Below, piece after piece: positions 1 to 9,277 of a DNA stretch of 64,000 nt. The stretch's first letter is position 1. Each line of letters starts with the position of its first letter. Below the pieces are notes generated by a model. That model made no database searches and was not told the DNA's origin. It saw only the letters and a list, made by a program, of their open reading frames with translations. The DNA comes from Lichenicola cladoniae (GTDB lineage: Bacteria > Pseudomonadota > Alphaproteobacteria > Acetobacterales > Acetobacteraceae), in assembly GCF_013201075.1 (NCBI RefSeq), contig NZ_CP053708.1, positions 4,655,501-4,719,500 on the forward strand. Reading direction: 5' to 3'. A program made the position numbers and the translations under genes.

Positions 1-26
1 GTCAGACGTGGATCGATGGCGTTCAT
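1..26 (-). CDS. Start of a gene cut by the left edge, probably ABC transporter ATPase
   Basis: Only the first eight codons (MNAIDPRL) are inside the window. The ATG at 26-24 overlaps the TGA of the upstream permease gene (25-23) in an ATGA arrangement, which is typical of translationally coupled operon partners. In nitrate/sulfonate/taurine transporters the permease gene is commonly followed or preceded by the ATP-binding subunit, so an SsuB/TauB-like ATPase is the natural guess. This is inferred from position alone; no domain is visible. Confidence 0.5.
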
Positions 27-898
27 CCGCGCCGGCCCAGCCCGACCGTCTGCGGCCGCCAGGCCAGGAATACCCGCTCCATCGTCCGTACGATCTGGTC
101 GCTGATCAACCCCAGGGCTGCGTAGATCAGCAAACCCACCAGGATGATGTCGGTGCGCAGGAAGTCCTCGGCATCCATCATCATGTGGCCGATGCCGGAG
201 TTGGCGTTGACCTGCTCGGCCACCACCAGCATCAGCCATGAGATGCCGACCGAGAAGCGCAGGCCGACCAGCAGGTCCGGCAATGCACCGGGAAGAACGA
301 TGTCGCGGATCGTCTGGGCCCGCGACAGGCCGAGCGTGCGGCCCATCTCGAGCAACTTCGGGTCGACCGAGCGGATGCCCTTGAACAGGTTGAGATAGAT
401 CGGGACCAGCGCACCAAGGGCGATCAGGGCGATCTTCGGGGTCTCGCCGATGCCGAACCACAGGATGAACAACGGCACCAGGGCCAGGGCCGGCAAGGTG
501 CGTATCATCTGCATCGGCCCGTCGATCGCATCCTCGCCAACGCGGGACAGGCCGGCGATCAGCGCCAGGACGACGCCGGCGACGATGGCGATCGCCAGGC
601 CGCTCCCGGCCCGGACCAGTGAAACCGACAGATTGTGCAACAGGCTGCCGTCGGCGATCAGGCCGCGCATGGTGACCAGGATGCGCCAGGGCGAGGCGAG
701 GGTCTGTGGCGAAACCAGGCCGGACGAGGAAGCCGCCTGCCAGATCGCCAGGATCAGCAGCGGCGAGACCGCCCGGCGCATGCCATTGCCGGAAAGCCAG
801 GCGAACAAGCGTGAAGGGCGGCGGGCGACAGAACGGCTCGTGCGGTTCGCCGGAGCCGAGCCGGTTCGCGTCCGAACTCCTGCAGTCATGTCGAGCAT
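23..898 (-). CDS. ABC transporter permease, nitrate/sulfonate/taurine (SsuC/TauC) type
   Basis: A 291-residue inner-membrane subunit of a binding-protein-dependent importer. After a basic N-terminal stretch of about 45 residues there are five to six hydrophobic segments. The BPD-transporter EAA-like loop is visible around GRTLGLSRAQTIRDIVLPGALP, the region that contacts the ATPase. The sequence pattern (LALVPLFILWFGIGETPKI, then GLRFSVGISWLMLVVAEQ) is characteristic of SsuC/TauC/NrtB permeases. Substrate cannot be fixed from sequence: sulfonates, taurine, nitrate or a pyrimidine precursor are all possible. It overlaps the next gene by 4 nt; no substrate-binding protein lies upstream here. Confidence 0.9.
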   Translation of the reverse strand: MLDMTAGVRTRTGSAPANRTSRSVARRPSRLFAWLSGNGMRRAVSPLLILAIWQAASSSGLVSPQTLASPWRILVTMRGLIADGSLLHNLSVSLVRAGSGLAIAIVAGVVLALIAGLSRVGEDAIDGPMQMIRTLPALALVPLFILWFGIGETPKIALIALGALVPIYLNLFKGIRSVDPKLLEMGRTLGLSRAQTIRDIVLPGALPDLLVGLRFSVGISWLMLVVAEQVNANSGIGHMMMDAEDFLRTDIILVGLLIYAALGLISDQIVRTMERVFLAWRPQTVGLGRRG

Positions 899-1027
899 CG
901 CGTGCTCCGTTCTCTGGCTGATGCGTCAGCCGGAGAAAACCATCATGAGCGACAGGACGTCAAGTTATCACGCGATGACAGAACGTGTATTAGCGGACAT
1001 GTTATATGTCCAGCGTAGAACCCGGGT

Positions 1028-1468
1028 TCAGTTCCGGGATCTCCCGGACCATCGGTCGGACGCACCGCCGGACAGCAGACGTCGTGTCATCAGCAACGCC
1101 CCGCCGACCGTCAGCAGCAGAGCCAGCAGCCAGTGCGAGCCATGCAGCGACCGGCCCCAGTCATGCGGTTCGCCTGCCAACAGCAGGAACAGCAGGGTCA
1201 CCACGATCGCCGCGGTCATCGACGGCATCCCTCTCCGGCGCGCCAGCACGCACAGCACGATGAACACCACGTAGGCGGCAATCGCGAAGCCACGGATCAT
1301 CTCCCGCAGCGGATCGCCAAGCTGCGCCAGCACCCGGGAGACCGTATCGAAGCTACGGTCCAGCGCGCCTGCCAGCGTGGTGCCGAGCATGCCCGGGCCA
1401 ATCACGGTCAGCAGTACCGCGAGCACTAGGCCACCGACCCAGATCAGGCCGATCGTGTTCCTGTTCAT
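1028..1468 (-). CDS. Small integral membrane protein of unknown function
   Basis: A 146-residue protein with four predicted membrane segments: residues about 7-30, 60-77, 83-101 and 110-127. The C-terminus is basic and probably cytoplasmic. No catalytic motif is recognisable. The ATG at 1468 follows the rhamnose-operon glycosyltransferase by 30 nt on the same strand, with a purine-rich AGGATGGATGA just upstream. It may therefore be the last gene of that transcript, perhaps with a role in envelope polysaccharide export, but this is inferred only from position. I do not recognise the family. Confidence 0.7.
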   Translation of the reverse strand: MNRNTIGLIWVGGLVLAVLLTVIGPGMLGTTLAGALDRSFDTVSRVLAQLGDPLREMIRGFAIAAYVVFIVLCVLARRRGMPSMTAAIVVTLLFLLLAGEPHDWGRSLHGSHWLLALLLTVGGALLMTRRLLSGGASDRWSGRSRN

Positions 1469-1498
1469 TCATCCATCCTGTCAGCACGATCAGGCTTG

Positions 1499-2491
1499 CT
1501 AGCCGATCAGGAACCATAGACGGAACAGGGCGGTTTCCGCCCGCGTCTGACGAACCAGGCCGCTGATCCGGCGCATCGCGCGCATCCGTTCCAGCGGACC
1601 ACCGGACAGGGCCCGATCCAGCAGCGCCAGATCGTGCAGCGCCGACGGCGAGAGTGCCTGCGGATTAGCGACCAACCCACGAACATGACGGCGAAACAGC
1701 TGCATGAACTCGTCCGGACCACGGCGCACCGCCATCATCCCGCGCCTGACCGACGAGTGCGGCGCGCCGATGGCGTTCGCGCGATGCTGGCGATACAGCA
1801 CCACCGGCACCGGATCCGCGATCAGCCGCCCGCCCGCCGCACTCACGACAAGGTAGGACCACCAGTCGTGCAGCGTTCCGTCGGGCGGATTGCTGGCAGC
1901 GATCAGCGCCACCGCCGCCGGGTTCAGCATGACGGTGCAGCCGGTCGCCACATTCTGGGTGAGGGCCGCCGGAAAAACCGCAGGCCCTCCCCGGTACGGC
2001 GACAGGCCGAGCGGCGCCAGGTTCCTGTCGACCAGGCGCTGGCGGGCGCAATAGAGGGCAGGCAGGTCAACTGGAACCGCCGCAAGCGCTTCGGCGCCGC
2101 GCTGGAGTTTGTCCGGCAGCCAGATGTCGTCCTGGTCCGCGAAGGCTGCGATCGTGTCCGGGGGTACCTGGTGCAGCAAGGTGAAGAACGAGCCGGCAAT
2201 GCCGAGATGGCCGGCCTGGTCGGGCATCGGCAGGCAGCTCGCTTCGCCGTAACGCGCGGCGAACGCCTGCATCAGGGCAGCCGTGCCGTCGGTCGAGCCG
2301 TCATCGCGCCAGATCAGCGACCACCGCCGGAAGTCCTGGCGCGCGAGCGACTCGAGCTGTTCCGGCAGATATCGCATGCCGTTGTAGGTCGAGAGCAGCA
2401 CGGCCACCGGAGGACTATCGCGGTGGACCCGACCGTCCGGATGACTGGACAGGCCGCGAGGTCGATAATCCGTCGCGGAGGCCCGGGCCAC
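1499..2491 (-). CDS. Family 2 glycosyltransferase
   Basis: A GT-A-fold glycosyltransferase with the opening VAVLLSTYNGMRYLPEQLESL, the RDDGSTDGT nucleotide-binding stretch and FADQDDIWLPDKL, whose acidic residues act as the DxD-like metal/nucleotide-sugar site. This architecture is shared with rhamnosyltransferases. As the last gene after rfbBACD it probably transfers dTDP-rhamnose to a lipopolysaccharide or exopolysaccharide acceptor on the cytoplasmic face. The start is uncertain: the reading frame is open to an ATG at 2635, overlapping rfbD by 100 nt. The GTG at 2491 is given because it lies just after the rfbD stop (2536) and still precedes the domain. Confidence 0.82.
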   Translation of the reverse strand: MARASATDYRPRGLSSHPDGRVHRDSPPVAVLLSTYNGMRYLPEQLESLARQDFRRWSLIWRDDGSTDGTAALMQAFAARYGEASCLPMPDQAGHLGIAGSFFTLLHQVPPDTIAAFADQDDIWLPDKLQRGAEALAAVPVDLPALYCARQRLVDRNLAPLGLSPYRGGPAVFPAALTQNVATGCTVMLNPAAVALIAASNPPDGTLHDWWSYLVVSAAGGRLIADPVPVVLYRQHRANAIGAPHSSVRRGMMAVRRGPDEFMQLFRRHVRGLVANPQALSPSALHDLALLDRALSGGPLERMRAMRRISGLVRQTRAETALFRLWFLIG

Positions 2492-2535
2492 CGGCTCGAC
2501 GGTTATCGTCCGGAGGACCCGGTTCGGAGAGGAGG

Positions 2536-3444
2536 TCAGAGTGATGAGGGCGCCATGAGTTCGTCCACCGTGTTTGTCAGGCTCTCCCGCCAAGGCGGCA
2601 GACGGATACCGAATACCCGTTCCAGCTTGCCGCAATCCAGGCGCGAATCCATCGGGCGGCGGGCTGGCGTAGGCCAGTCGGCGGTTTTGATCGCGACCAC
2701 CTCCGGCATGGTGCGGCCATGCCGGGCAGCAACCTCCAGGGCTGCGACCGCAAGCCCATGCCAGGTGGTCTCACCGGTGCCCGCAGCGTGATAGATGCCG
2801 GCATAGTCGTCTTGCCAGCCACCGCTCTCGATACGCTCCAGGATCGCGACGATGGCACGCGCGAGATCGTCCGCTGCAGTCGGCCCGCCGAACTGGTCGC
2901 CGACGACGCGCAGGACCGGGTTCTTCTCGCCGGCATTGATCATGGTCCGGACGAAGTTCTTGCCGGTCGCGGAATAGACCCACGAGGTCCGCAAAACGAT
3001 CGTGCGCGGATTGGCGGCCAGCACGGCCTGTTCGCCGTCCACCTTGGTGCGGCCATAGACGCCGGTGGGCGAGGTCGGATCGGTCTCGATATAGGGCGCC
3101 CCCTTGTCGCCGTCGAACACATAGTCGGTCGACACGTGGATCAGCGGGATCCCTGCCTGGGCACAGAGGGTTGCCAGGATTTCCGGTCCGTCGCGGTTGG
3201 CGCGGGTGGCACCCTCGACATTGGCTTCGGCAGCATCGACCGCGGTCCAGGCCGCCGCATTCACCACGGCGACCGGCTGGATTGCCGCAAAACTCGCGGC
3301 GAGGGTTTGAGGCTGGTCGAAATCGAACGCAGGCCTCCCGACCAGATGGATGCGTGGTCCGCCCAGTCGCACCATGGACGTAGCGAGCTGGCCGGCCCCG
3401 CCGGTCACGAGGATCGGTCCGGCGTTGGACGCAAGGCTGGTCAT
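2536..3444 (-). CDS. rfbD: dTDP-4-dehydrorhamnose reductase
   Basis: The last step of dTDP-L-rhamnose synthesis: NAD(P)H reduction of dTDP-4-dehydro-L-rhamnose. 302 residues, the usual RmlD length. A Rossmann GGAGQL motif at residues 15-20, STDYVFDG at 105-112 and the SDR catalytic pair Y130/K134 (YGRTK) are visible. The ATG at 3444 shares its A with the rfbC TGA stop (TGATG), which decides this start over longer in-frame options. Fourth gene of the rfbB-rfbA-rfbC-rfbD operon. Confidence 0.96.
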   Translation of the reverse strand: MTSLASNAGPILVTGGAGQLATSMVRLGGPRIHLVGRPAFDFDQPQTLAASFAAIQPVAVVNAAAWTAVDAAEANVEGATRANRDGPEILATLCAQAGIPLIHVSTDYVFDGDKGAPYIETDPTSPTGVYGRTKVDGEQAVLAANPRTIVLRTSWVYSATGKNFVRTMINAGEKNPVLRVVGDQFGGPTAADDLARAIVAILERIESGGWQDDYAGIYHAAGTGETTWHGLAVAALEVAARHGRTMPEVVAIKTADWPTPARRPMDSRLDCGKLERVFGIRLPPWRESLTNTVDELMAPSSL

Positions 3445-4004
3445 CAGTACTGGAACCAGCCGGCCGCAGCCGAGAAATGCGGTGCCTGGATGTCCTTGTC
3501 GGACAGGATCGCTTCCTCCGGCTTGATCGGCCAGTCGATGCCGATCTCTGGGCAGTTCCAGATCACCGCGCGCTCGCTCGCCTTGTCCCAGACGTCGGTG
3601 CATTTGTAGAGCACCTCGACATCGTCGGTCAGCGTGCAGAAGCCGTGCAGGAAGCCCGGCGGAATCCAGAGCTGGGCCCAGTTGTCGCCGGACAGCTCGG
3701 CCCCGACCCACTTGCCGTAGGTCGGCGAGCCGGTACGGGCATCGACCGCGACATCGTAGATCGCACCCTTCGAGCAGCGCAGCAGCTTGCCCTGCGCATG
3801 CGGCGCCAGCTGGCAATGCAGGCCGCGCATGACCCCCCGCTCCCGCGAGAAGGAGTGATTGTCCTGCAGGAACGGCAGATCGATGCCGGTCTCGGCAAGG
3901 ACCCGTGGATAGTTGTAGGTCTCGGAAAAAAAGCCGCGATTATCCGTGAAGCGCGGCGGAGTGATCAGGATCACGTCTGGAATGGCCAGGCGGTCTACCT
4001 TCAT
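3444..4004 (-). CDS. rfbC: dTDP-4-dehydrorhamnose 3,5-epimerase
   Basis: A cupin-fold epimerase that inverts C3 and C5 of dTDP-4-dehydro-6-deoxyglucose. 186 residues, the standard RmlC size. The catalytic histidine is H63 in MRGLHCQ and the catalytic tyrosine is probably Y133 in VLYKCTD. IPPGFLHGF, a further family signature, is present. The start at 4004 is preceded by AAGGGA at good spacing and gives MKVDRLAIPDV, the normal family N-terminus. The frame is open further upstream, but that extension lacks family similarity. The stop overlaps rfbD by one base. Confidence 0.97.
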   Translation of the reverse strand: MKVDRLAIPDVILITPPRFTDNRGFFSETYNYPRVLAETGIDLPFLQDNHSFSRERGVMRGLHCQLAPHAQGKLLRCSKGAIYDVAVDARTGSPTYGKWVGAELSGDNWAQLWIPPGFLHGFCTLTDDVEVLYKCTDVWDKASERAVIWNCPEIGIDWPIKPEEAILSDKDIQAPHFSAAAGWFQY

Positions 4005-4056
4005 GTGTCGTCCCTTTTGGCCGTGGCCCGGTGGCCATCGACCTCCGAATGGTGTG

Positions 4057-4956
4057 TCAGGCGTGAACACCGTCGGCCAGCTCGAGCAGCAGCCGTCCGA
4101 GCTCGGTCTTGGCGAGCTTGCGGGCCTGGTCGCGCAGCGAGGTGGCATCGATGTAGTTCATGCGGAAGGCGACCTCTTCCGGGCAGCCGACCAGCATGCC
4201 CTGTCGGGACTGGATGGTCTGCACGAAGGTTCCGGCCTGCATCAGGCTGTCCGGCATGCCGGCATCGAGCCAGGCGCAGCCACGGCCGAGACGCTCGACA
4301 TGCAGCGAGCCCTCTTCGAGATAGATGCGGTTGAGGTCGGTGATCTCCAGCTCGCCGCGCGCGCTGGGCTTGATCCGCTTGGCGAAGTCGAGCACCCGGT
4401 TGTCGTAGAAATACAGCCCGGTGATGGCCCAGTTCGATTGCGGGTTGGCCGGCTTCTCGATCACTTCCAGCGCACGTCCGCTCTCGTCGAACGACACCAC
4501 GCCGTAACGCTCGGGATCGCGCACCTGGTAGGCGAACACGGTGGCGCCTTCGGGACGCGCGCAGGCGGCCCGCAGCAGCACGCCGAGATGGTCGGCGAAA
4601 ATCAGGTTGTCGCCCAGGGCCAGCGCACAGGGGCTGCTGCCGAGCCAATCGTCGGCGATCAGGAACGCCTGCACGATGCCGTCCGGCGACGGCTGCACAC
4701 GGTATTCGAAGCGCACGCCGAAGCGCGAGCCGTCGCCGAGCAACCGCTCGAACTGCGGCAGGTCGTCCGGGGTCGAGATGATCATGATGTCGCGTATGCC
4801 GGCCAGCATCAGCGTGCTGAGCGGGTAATAGATCATCGGCTTGTCATAGACCGGCAGCAGCTGCTTGCTGGCCGCCAGCGTCATCGGATGCAGGCGGGTG
4901 CCCGATCCACCGGCGAGCAGGATGCCCTTCATCGTGGAGTCGCTTGGTTTGGTCAT
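4057..4956 (-). CDS. rfbA: Glucose-1-phosphate thymidylyltransferase
   Basis: Makes dTDP-glucose from dTTP and glucose-1-phosphate, the entry reaction of the rhamnose pathway. 299 residues. The nucleotidyltransferase signature GGSGTRLHP is at residues 16-24, followed by [16 protein letters not shown] and the [11 protein letters not shown] and LGDNLIF active-site stretches. The ATG at 4956 overlaps the rfbB stop in ATGA, supporting this start; an internal ATG at 4932 begins the conserved core. RmlA is normally feedback-inhibited by dTDP-rhamnose. Confidence 0.97.
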   Translation of the reverse strand: MTKPSDSTMKGILLAGGSGTRLHPMTLAASKQLLPVYDKPMIYYPLSTLMLAGIRDIMIISTPDDLPQFERLLGDGSRFGVRFEYRVQPSPDGIVQAFLIADDWLGSSPCALALGDNLIFADHLGVLLRAACARPEGATVFAYQVRDPERYGVVSFDESGRALEVIEKPANPQSNWAITGLYFYDNRVLDFAKRIKPSARGELEITDLNRIYLEEGSLHVERLGRGCAWLDAGMPDSLMQAGTFVQTIQSRQGMLVGCPEEVAFRMNYIDATSLRDQARKLAKTELGRLLLELADGVHA

Positions 4957-6008
4957 GCTGCAGTCCCCAGGCGCTGACCGGTGTAGCGACCGGACCTGAT
5001 CGCCTCCCACCAATCCTGATGATCGAGATACCACTGCACGGTCCGCCTGATTCCGGTCTCGAAATCATGACCCGCTTTCCAGTCGAGCGCCTGCTCGGCA
5101 TGGCTGGCGTCGATCTCGTAGCGCCAGTCGTGGCCGGGCCGGTCGGTGACGTAGCGGATCAGGCGCTCGCGCGGCCCGGCCGGATCAGGCCGAAGCTCGT
5201 CGAGGGTGCGGCAGATGGCCTGCACCACCTGAAGGTTGGAGCGTGGCTGGCGGGCTCCGATCGCGTAGGTCTCGCCGGGCTTGCCGAGCTCGACCGCGCG
5301 CACCAGGGCCTCGGCATGGTCCTCGACGAACAGCCAGTCGCGCACGTTCGAGCCATCGCCATAGACAGGCAGCTCACGGCCCTCGATCGCGTTGATGGTG
5401 ACCAGCGGGATGAGCTTCTCGGGGAAGTGCCAGAAGCCGTAATTGTTGGTGGTATTGGTGATGAAGGCCGGCAGACCGTAGGTGTGATACCAGGCGCGCA
5501 CCAGATGATCGGATGCGGCCTTGCTTGCCGAATACGGACTGCGCGGATCGTAGGGCGTCGTTTCGGTAAAGGGCGGATCGTTGGCTTCCAGGGCCCCGAA
5601 CACCTCGTCGGTCGAGATGTGGTGGAAGCGGAACGCCGCCTTCGCATCGCCTTCGAGACCGGACCAGTAGGCGCGCGCGGCTTCCAGCAGGGAAAAGGTG
5701 CCGACCACGTTGGTCTGGATGAACACCGCCGGACCGTCGATCGAGCGATCGACATGGCTCTCGGCTGCCAGATGCATCACCGCATCCGGCCGGTGTTCGG
5801 CGAACAGCGCCTTCATGGTGGCGAGGTCGGCTACGTCGGCCTCGACCAGGGTATGGCGGGGGTCGTCGAGCGCTTCCTCGAGCGCGTCGCGCGACGCGGC
5901 ATAGGTCATCTTGTCGATGTTGACGACCGAGTGCGTGGTCGACCGGATCAGGTGCCTGACCACTGCCGAGCCGATGAAACCGCACCCCCCTGTCAGAAGA
6001 ATCCGCAT
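4953..6008 (-). CDS. rfbB: dTDP-glucose 4,6-dehydratase
   Basis: An NAD-dependent SDR enzyme converting dTDP-glucose to dTDP-4-dehydro-6-deoxyglucose. 351 residues from the ATG at 6008. The NAD-binding GGCGFIG lies at residues 7-13, the catalytic T133-D134-E135 triad in HISTDEVFG, and the YxxxK pair at Y159/K163. In-frame ATGs at 6020 and 6029 are alternatives; 6008 was chosen because the Rossmann strand begins immediately. First gene of the rhamnose operon; its promoter must lie in the 229-bp divergent region shared with the gene at 6238. Confidence 0.96.
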   Translation of the reverse strand: MRILLTGGCGFIGSAVVRHLIRSTTHSVVNIDKMTYAASRDALEEALDDPRHTLVEADVADLATMKALFAEHRPDAVMHLAAESHVDRSIDGPAVFIQTNVVGTFSLLEAARAYWSGLEGDAKAAFRFHHISTDEVFGALEANDPPFTETTPYDPRSPYSASKAASDHLVRAWYHTYGLPAFITNTTNNYGFWHFPEKLIPLVTINAIEGRELPVYGDGSNVRDWLFVEDHAEALVRAVELGKPGETYAIGARQPRSNLQVVQAICRTLDELRPDPAGPRERLIRYVTDRPGHDWRYEIDASHAEQALDWKAGHDFETGIRRTVQWYLDHQDWWEAIRSGRYTGQRLGTAA

Positions 6009-6237
6009 TCTCGACCCCATCCCCGGCACGTTATCACGTCGACGTCAGCTTGGCAGCGAGAAGCATGTCAAGCAACAGTCGGGCACGCTTCGACGACGAA
6101 CACCGGCCGTCTGCATCGTATCGGAAGACGATTTTTTAACGACTGTGCCTTCGCCAACACCGCCATCGAGCGGTATCCTGCCGCTGCGACCATGAATTCT
6201 TATCCGCAAGGCTTCGCCCCTTGCCAAGGAGCAGACG
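6009..6237. promoter_or_regulatory. Divergent intergenic region between rfbB and the PLP-fold gene
   Basis: This 229-bp spacer separates the minus-strand rhamnose operon from the plus-strand gene at 6238 and so must carry both promoters. It contains a relatively AT-rich patch (GATTTTTTAAC near 6130-6141). A clear ribosome-binding site, AAGGAG, lies just before the GTG at 6238. I could not assign -35/-10 pairs with confidence, and no operator palindrome stands out. Confidence 0.4.
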
Positions 6238-8487
6238 GTGTTTGCCGAGGCCCTGAACATCCAGTTGCTGGCCGCCCTCGATCGCCCCGACCTCCGCGTC
6301 GTCGCCGATCGCCAGCGTGTCGTTTTCGATGCCCAGCTCGATACCGGCTTCCGCGCCGATCCGGGCGGTCAGGTCGTGCTGGGTGCCGCGTGCCTCGGCG
6401 CGCCGCGGATCTGCGCGTTCCATATCCGTCACGCGCTCGAACTCTCGCTGCTGCTTGATGCGGCGACCCGGCCCGCCACGTGCATCGGGTTGCCGCCCGA
6501 CCTCGAGAGCTTCGACCTGCCGATCCTGGCCGGGCTCTGCGCGGCCCGCACCGCCTCGCGCTTCTGGCTGCTGGATGCGGCGCCTGCGGACGAGCCGCCG
6601 GCGCCGGATCCGGCCTCGTGGCTTGCAGTCATGGCCGCAGACCGGATGCCCGGGCAGGAGGCGCTCGGCGTGGTGTGGGGCCGGGTGCGCAACCTGCAGG
6701 GATCGTCCTACCGCCTGCTCCGCGCCGCCAGGATCGGCCAGGACGATACGGTCGTTCCGGCATCGGTCATGCAAAGGCTGGCGGCCTGCTGGGATCTGCT
6801 CGGGCCGGCGGAGACGCTGATGGCGCAGGGTGGCGACGCTCGGCTCGCGATCGATCCGCATACCGGCCTCAACCATTACGGCTGCAGCCACCGACCACGT
6901 CCCTGGGCGATCACTTTCGCCTCCTCGACGGCATCCTCGTTGTCCGAGCGTGGCTTCGGTGGTGCGGAAGCCGCTCGCAAACGGCTGGCGGTTGCGGCTT
7001 TACAGGGACGGGCGCGTTGGGCGCTGGATCATGAAGCCGGGCAGGTGCGGCAATCGATCGCCGATTATTATGGCCTGGCCGACCCGGGATCGTCCGGCGT
7101 CGTGCTCGCGGCCTCGGGTACCGACAGCGAGCTGATCGCACTGGCGATGTGCGGGTTGGCCGGCCGGGACGATCGCGCGGCGCGCCCGATCAGCAACATC
7201 CTGCTGGCGCCCGAGGAAACCGGTGCGGGCGTGCCGCTGGCGGCGGCAGGCTGCCATTTCGCCGACGACACGGCACTCGGGCAGCACGTGGTGAAGGGCG
7301 GGCGGATCGATGGATTCGCCGGCACGACACGGGTGCTCAAGGTGGCGATCCGGGGCGAGGATGGCCGCCTGCTGCAACCGGATGCCGTCGATGCGGCCTG
7401 TATCCGGATGGTCGAGGCGGAAGCGGGCGAGGGGCGGACGGTGCTGCTGCATCGGCTCGACCTCTCGAAGACCGGGTTGCTGGCACCGAGCGAAGCCTGC
7501 CTGGAAATGCTGCAGGCCAGGCTGGGAGACCGGCTCGAGATCGTGGTCGATGCCTGCCAGGCGCGGCTGGATCGGCGACGGGTGCAGGCGGACCTCGCCC
7601 GCGGCTGGATGGTGATGATCACCGGCTCGAAATTCTTCACCGGGCCGCCGTTCTGCGGCGCGTTGCTGCTGCCGGCGCTGCATGCGGCAAGCCTGAACGC
7701 AGCCGCCCGGCTTCCCGCGGGGCTTGCCGACTATGGCGGCCGCCCCGACTGGCCGTCGGGCGCCACGGTGGGTGCGGCCAGCGTGCTGGGCGATCAGGCC
7801 AACCCGGGCATGCTGCTGCGCTGGCAGGCGGCACTGGCGGAGATGCAGGCGTTCGCGCGGGTTCCGGACATCGAGGCGCGGCAACGGACGGCCAGCTTCA
7901 TCGCAGGCGTCGAGGCAGCGATCGCATCCAGTCCGGACGTCCTGGCGGTCGAGGTTCCGGCACCGTCGCGCATCGACCTGGTCCTCGATGATGCCGGAGC
8001 CGCCGAGCCGGGCTGGGACCAGCTCCAGACCATACGCAGCTTCATGGTGCTGGAGCCCGGCGCCGGACCGGACCTGCCGGCACGACGGCCTCTCGATGTG
8101 GCACGGGCGCGGAAGATCTACCGCTGGCTCAACGCCGATGTCAGCAGCGTCCTCGAGCCGGATGCCAGCGATGCCGACCGGGCACTGGCCCGGCTGCTAT
8201 GCCATATCGGCCAGCCTGCGCCGGTCGCGCACGATACGCTCGGGTCGGTGATGGCCGGAGCGCTCCGGATTTCGGTCGGGGCCCGGCTGCTGTCCGGCGA
8301 ACCGTCGCATGAAGGGCTCGACAGCGCTGCGCGGATGGCCCGCGAGATCGCCGATGTTCGCCGGATCATCGACAAGATCGGGCTGCTGCTCCGGCACTGG
8401 GACATGCTGGAACGGCTCGACCCGGAGCCGCGCTTTTCCTCGGACGCGCCGCTGCAGCGCCGTGCCGACCCCGGGCTCAACATCTAG
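6238..8487 (+). CDS. Large PLP-dependent aminotransferase-fold protein of unknown reaction
   Basis: A 749-residue protein starting at GTG 6238 behind AAGGAG. The central part (about 235-620) looks like a fold-type I PLP enzyme. S293-G294-T295-D296 resembles the phosphate-binding loop, D438 in VVDACQAR matches the Asp that contacts the pyridine nitrogen, and K465 in ITGSKFFTGPP sits where the Schiff-base lysine is expected. The first ~230 residues and the last ~120 (largely helical) match nothing I recognise, and the protein is far longer than ordinary aminotransferases or decarboxylases (~360-480). It is followed after 100 nt by a histidine phosphatase. No signal peptide or membrane segments, so cytosolic. 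The reaction cannot be named. Confidence 0.8.
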   Translation: MFAEALNIQLLAALDRPDLRVVADRQRVVFDAQLDTGFRADPGGQVVLGAACLGAPRICAFHIRHALELSLLLDAATRPATCIGLPPDLESFDLPILAGLCAARTASRFWLLDAAPADEPPAPDPASWLAVMAADRMPGQEALGVVWGRVRNLQGSSYRLLRAARIGQDDTVVPASVMQRLAACWDLLGPAETLMAQGGDARLAIDPHTGLNHYGCSHRPRPWAITFASSTASSLSERGFGGAEAARKRLAVAALQGRARWALDHEAGQVRQSIADYYGLADPGSSGVVLAASGTDSELIALAMCGLAGRDDRAARPISNILLAPEETGAGVPLAAAGCHFADDTALGQHVVKGGRIDGFAGTTRVLKVAIRGEDGRLLQPDAVDAACIRMVEAEAGEGRTVLLHRLDLSKTGLLAPSEACLEMLQARLGDRLEIVVDACQARLDRRRVQADLARGWMVMITGSKFFTGPPFCGALLLPALHAASLNAAARLPAGLADYGGRPDWPSGATVGAASVLGDQANPGMLLRWQAALAEMQAFARVPDIEARQRTASFIAGVEAAIASSPDVLAVEVPAPSRIDLVLDDAGAAEPGWDQLQTIRSFMVLEPGAGPDLPARRPLDVARARKIYRWLNADVSSVLEPDASDADRALARLLCHIGQPAPVAHDTLGSVMAGALRISVGARLLSGEPSHEGLDSAARMAREIADVRRIIDKIGLLLRHWDMLERLDPEPRFSSDAPLQRRADPGLNI

Positions 8488-8494
8488 ACGTGAC

Positions 8495-8514
8495 AGGGGC
8501 CGCCTGCCCTTTTG
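8495..8514 (+). terminator. Weak intrinsic terminator candidate
   Basis: AGGGGC (8495-8500) can pair with GCCCTT (8506-8511) across a CGCCT loop, with one G-U pair, and is followed by TTTG. It lies seven bases after the stop of the PLP-fold gene. The stem is short and the T run is only partial, so it may attenuate rather than end transcription into the phosphatase gene. Confidence 0.3.
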
Positions 8515-8587
8515 TTGCCACCGACGTTTGACCTGATGCGCGGCTTTCCAGCCGCACCTGAATGTTCCGCTCAATGACAGGGTTTCG

Positions 8588-9250
8588 ATGACACAGCGCG
8601 CCGCCTTCCTCGACACACCCACCCTGGTTCCGGGGATCACGCGCTTCTGGCTGATCCGGCATGCTCTGGTCGAGCAGAATGCCCGAATGAAGCTCTACGG
8701 GTCGCTGGACGTGCCGTTGTGCCCCGAAAGCCTGATCGCCCAGGTGCCGATGTACGAAGCGCTGGCCGCCAGGCTGCCGCGCGACGCGGTCTGGGTCACG
8801 ACGCCGCTTTCACGCACCCAGCACACTGCTCAGGCAATCCAGGCGGCCGGCTATCCGGCCACCGAGTGGTCGGTCGAGTCTGGCCTGATCGAGCAGTCGA
8901 TGGGCGACTATCACGGACTTCAGCACCACGAGTTGCCCGAGCGGCTGATCATGCCGGCGCACCCGTTCTGGCCGATGGCCGCCGACGAAGTGCCGCCGGG
9001 CGGCGAGAGCATGGTGCAGGTGCTGGAGCGTGTAGGCGAAGCGATCGAACGCCTCGCAGACACCCATGATGGCCAGGACATTGTCGTGGTGAGCCATGGC
9101 GGCGCGATCCGCGCCGCGACGGCGCATGCGCTCGGGGTCGATGCCGACACCTCGCTGCGACTGTCGGTGCAGAACCTGTCCCTGACCATCCTGGAACGCC
9201 ACCCCGCGTCCTGGCGGGTCGTGGCGGTCAACGAGCTTCCCGGGATCTGA
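8588..9250 (+). CDS. Histidine phosphatase family protein (phosphoglycerate mutase-like)
   Basis: A 220-residue cytosolic protein of histidine phosphatase branch 1. The phospho-acceptor histidine is H25 in LIRHALVEQN, and the second catalytic histidine is H170 in VVVSHGGAIRA. LSRTQHTAQAI and a following acidic stretch (LIEQSMGDYHG) are also typical of the family. The family covers cofactor-dependent phosphoglycerate mutases, alpha-ribazole phosphatase (CobC) and broad sugar-phosphate phosphatases; the substrate is not evident. It lies 100 nt downstream of the PLP-fold gene on the same strand and may act with it. Confidence 0.9.
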   Translation: MTQRAAFLDTPTLVPGITRFWLIRHALVEQNARMKLYGSLDVPLCPESLIAQVPMYEALAARLPRDAVWVTTPLSRTQHTAQAIQAAGYPATEWSVESGLIEQSMGDYHGLQHHELPERLIMPAHPFWPMAADEVPPGGESMVQVLERVGEAIERLADTHDGQDIVVVSHGGAIRAATAHALGVDADTSLRLSVQNLSLTILERHPASWRVVAVNELPGI

Positions 9251-9277
9251 TTGCAGCGCGAACTGGCTGGTCCCGGC

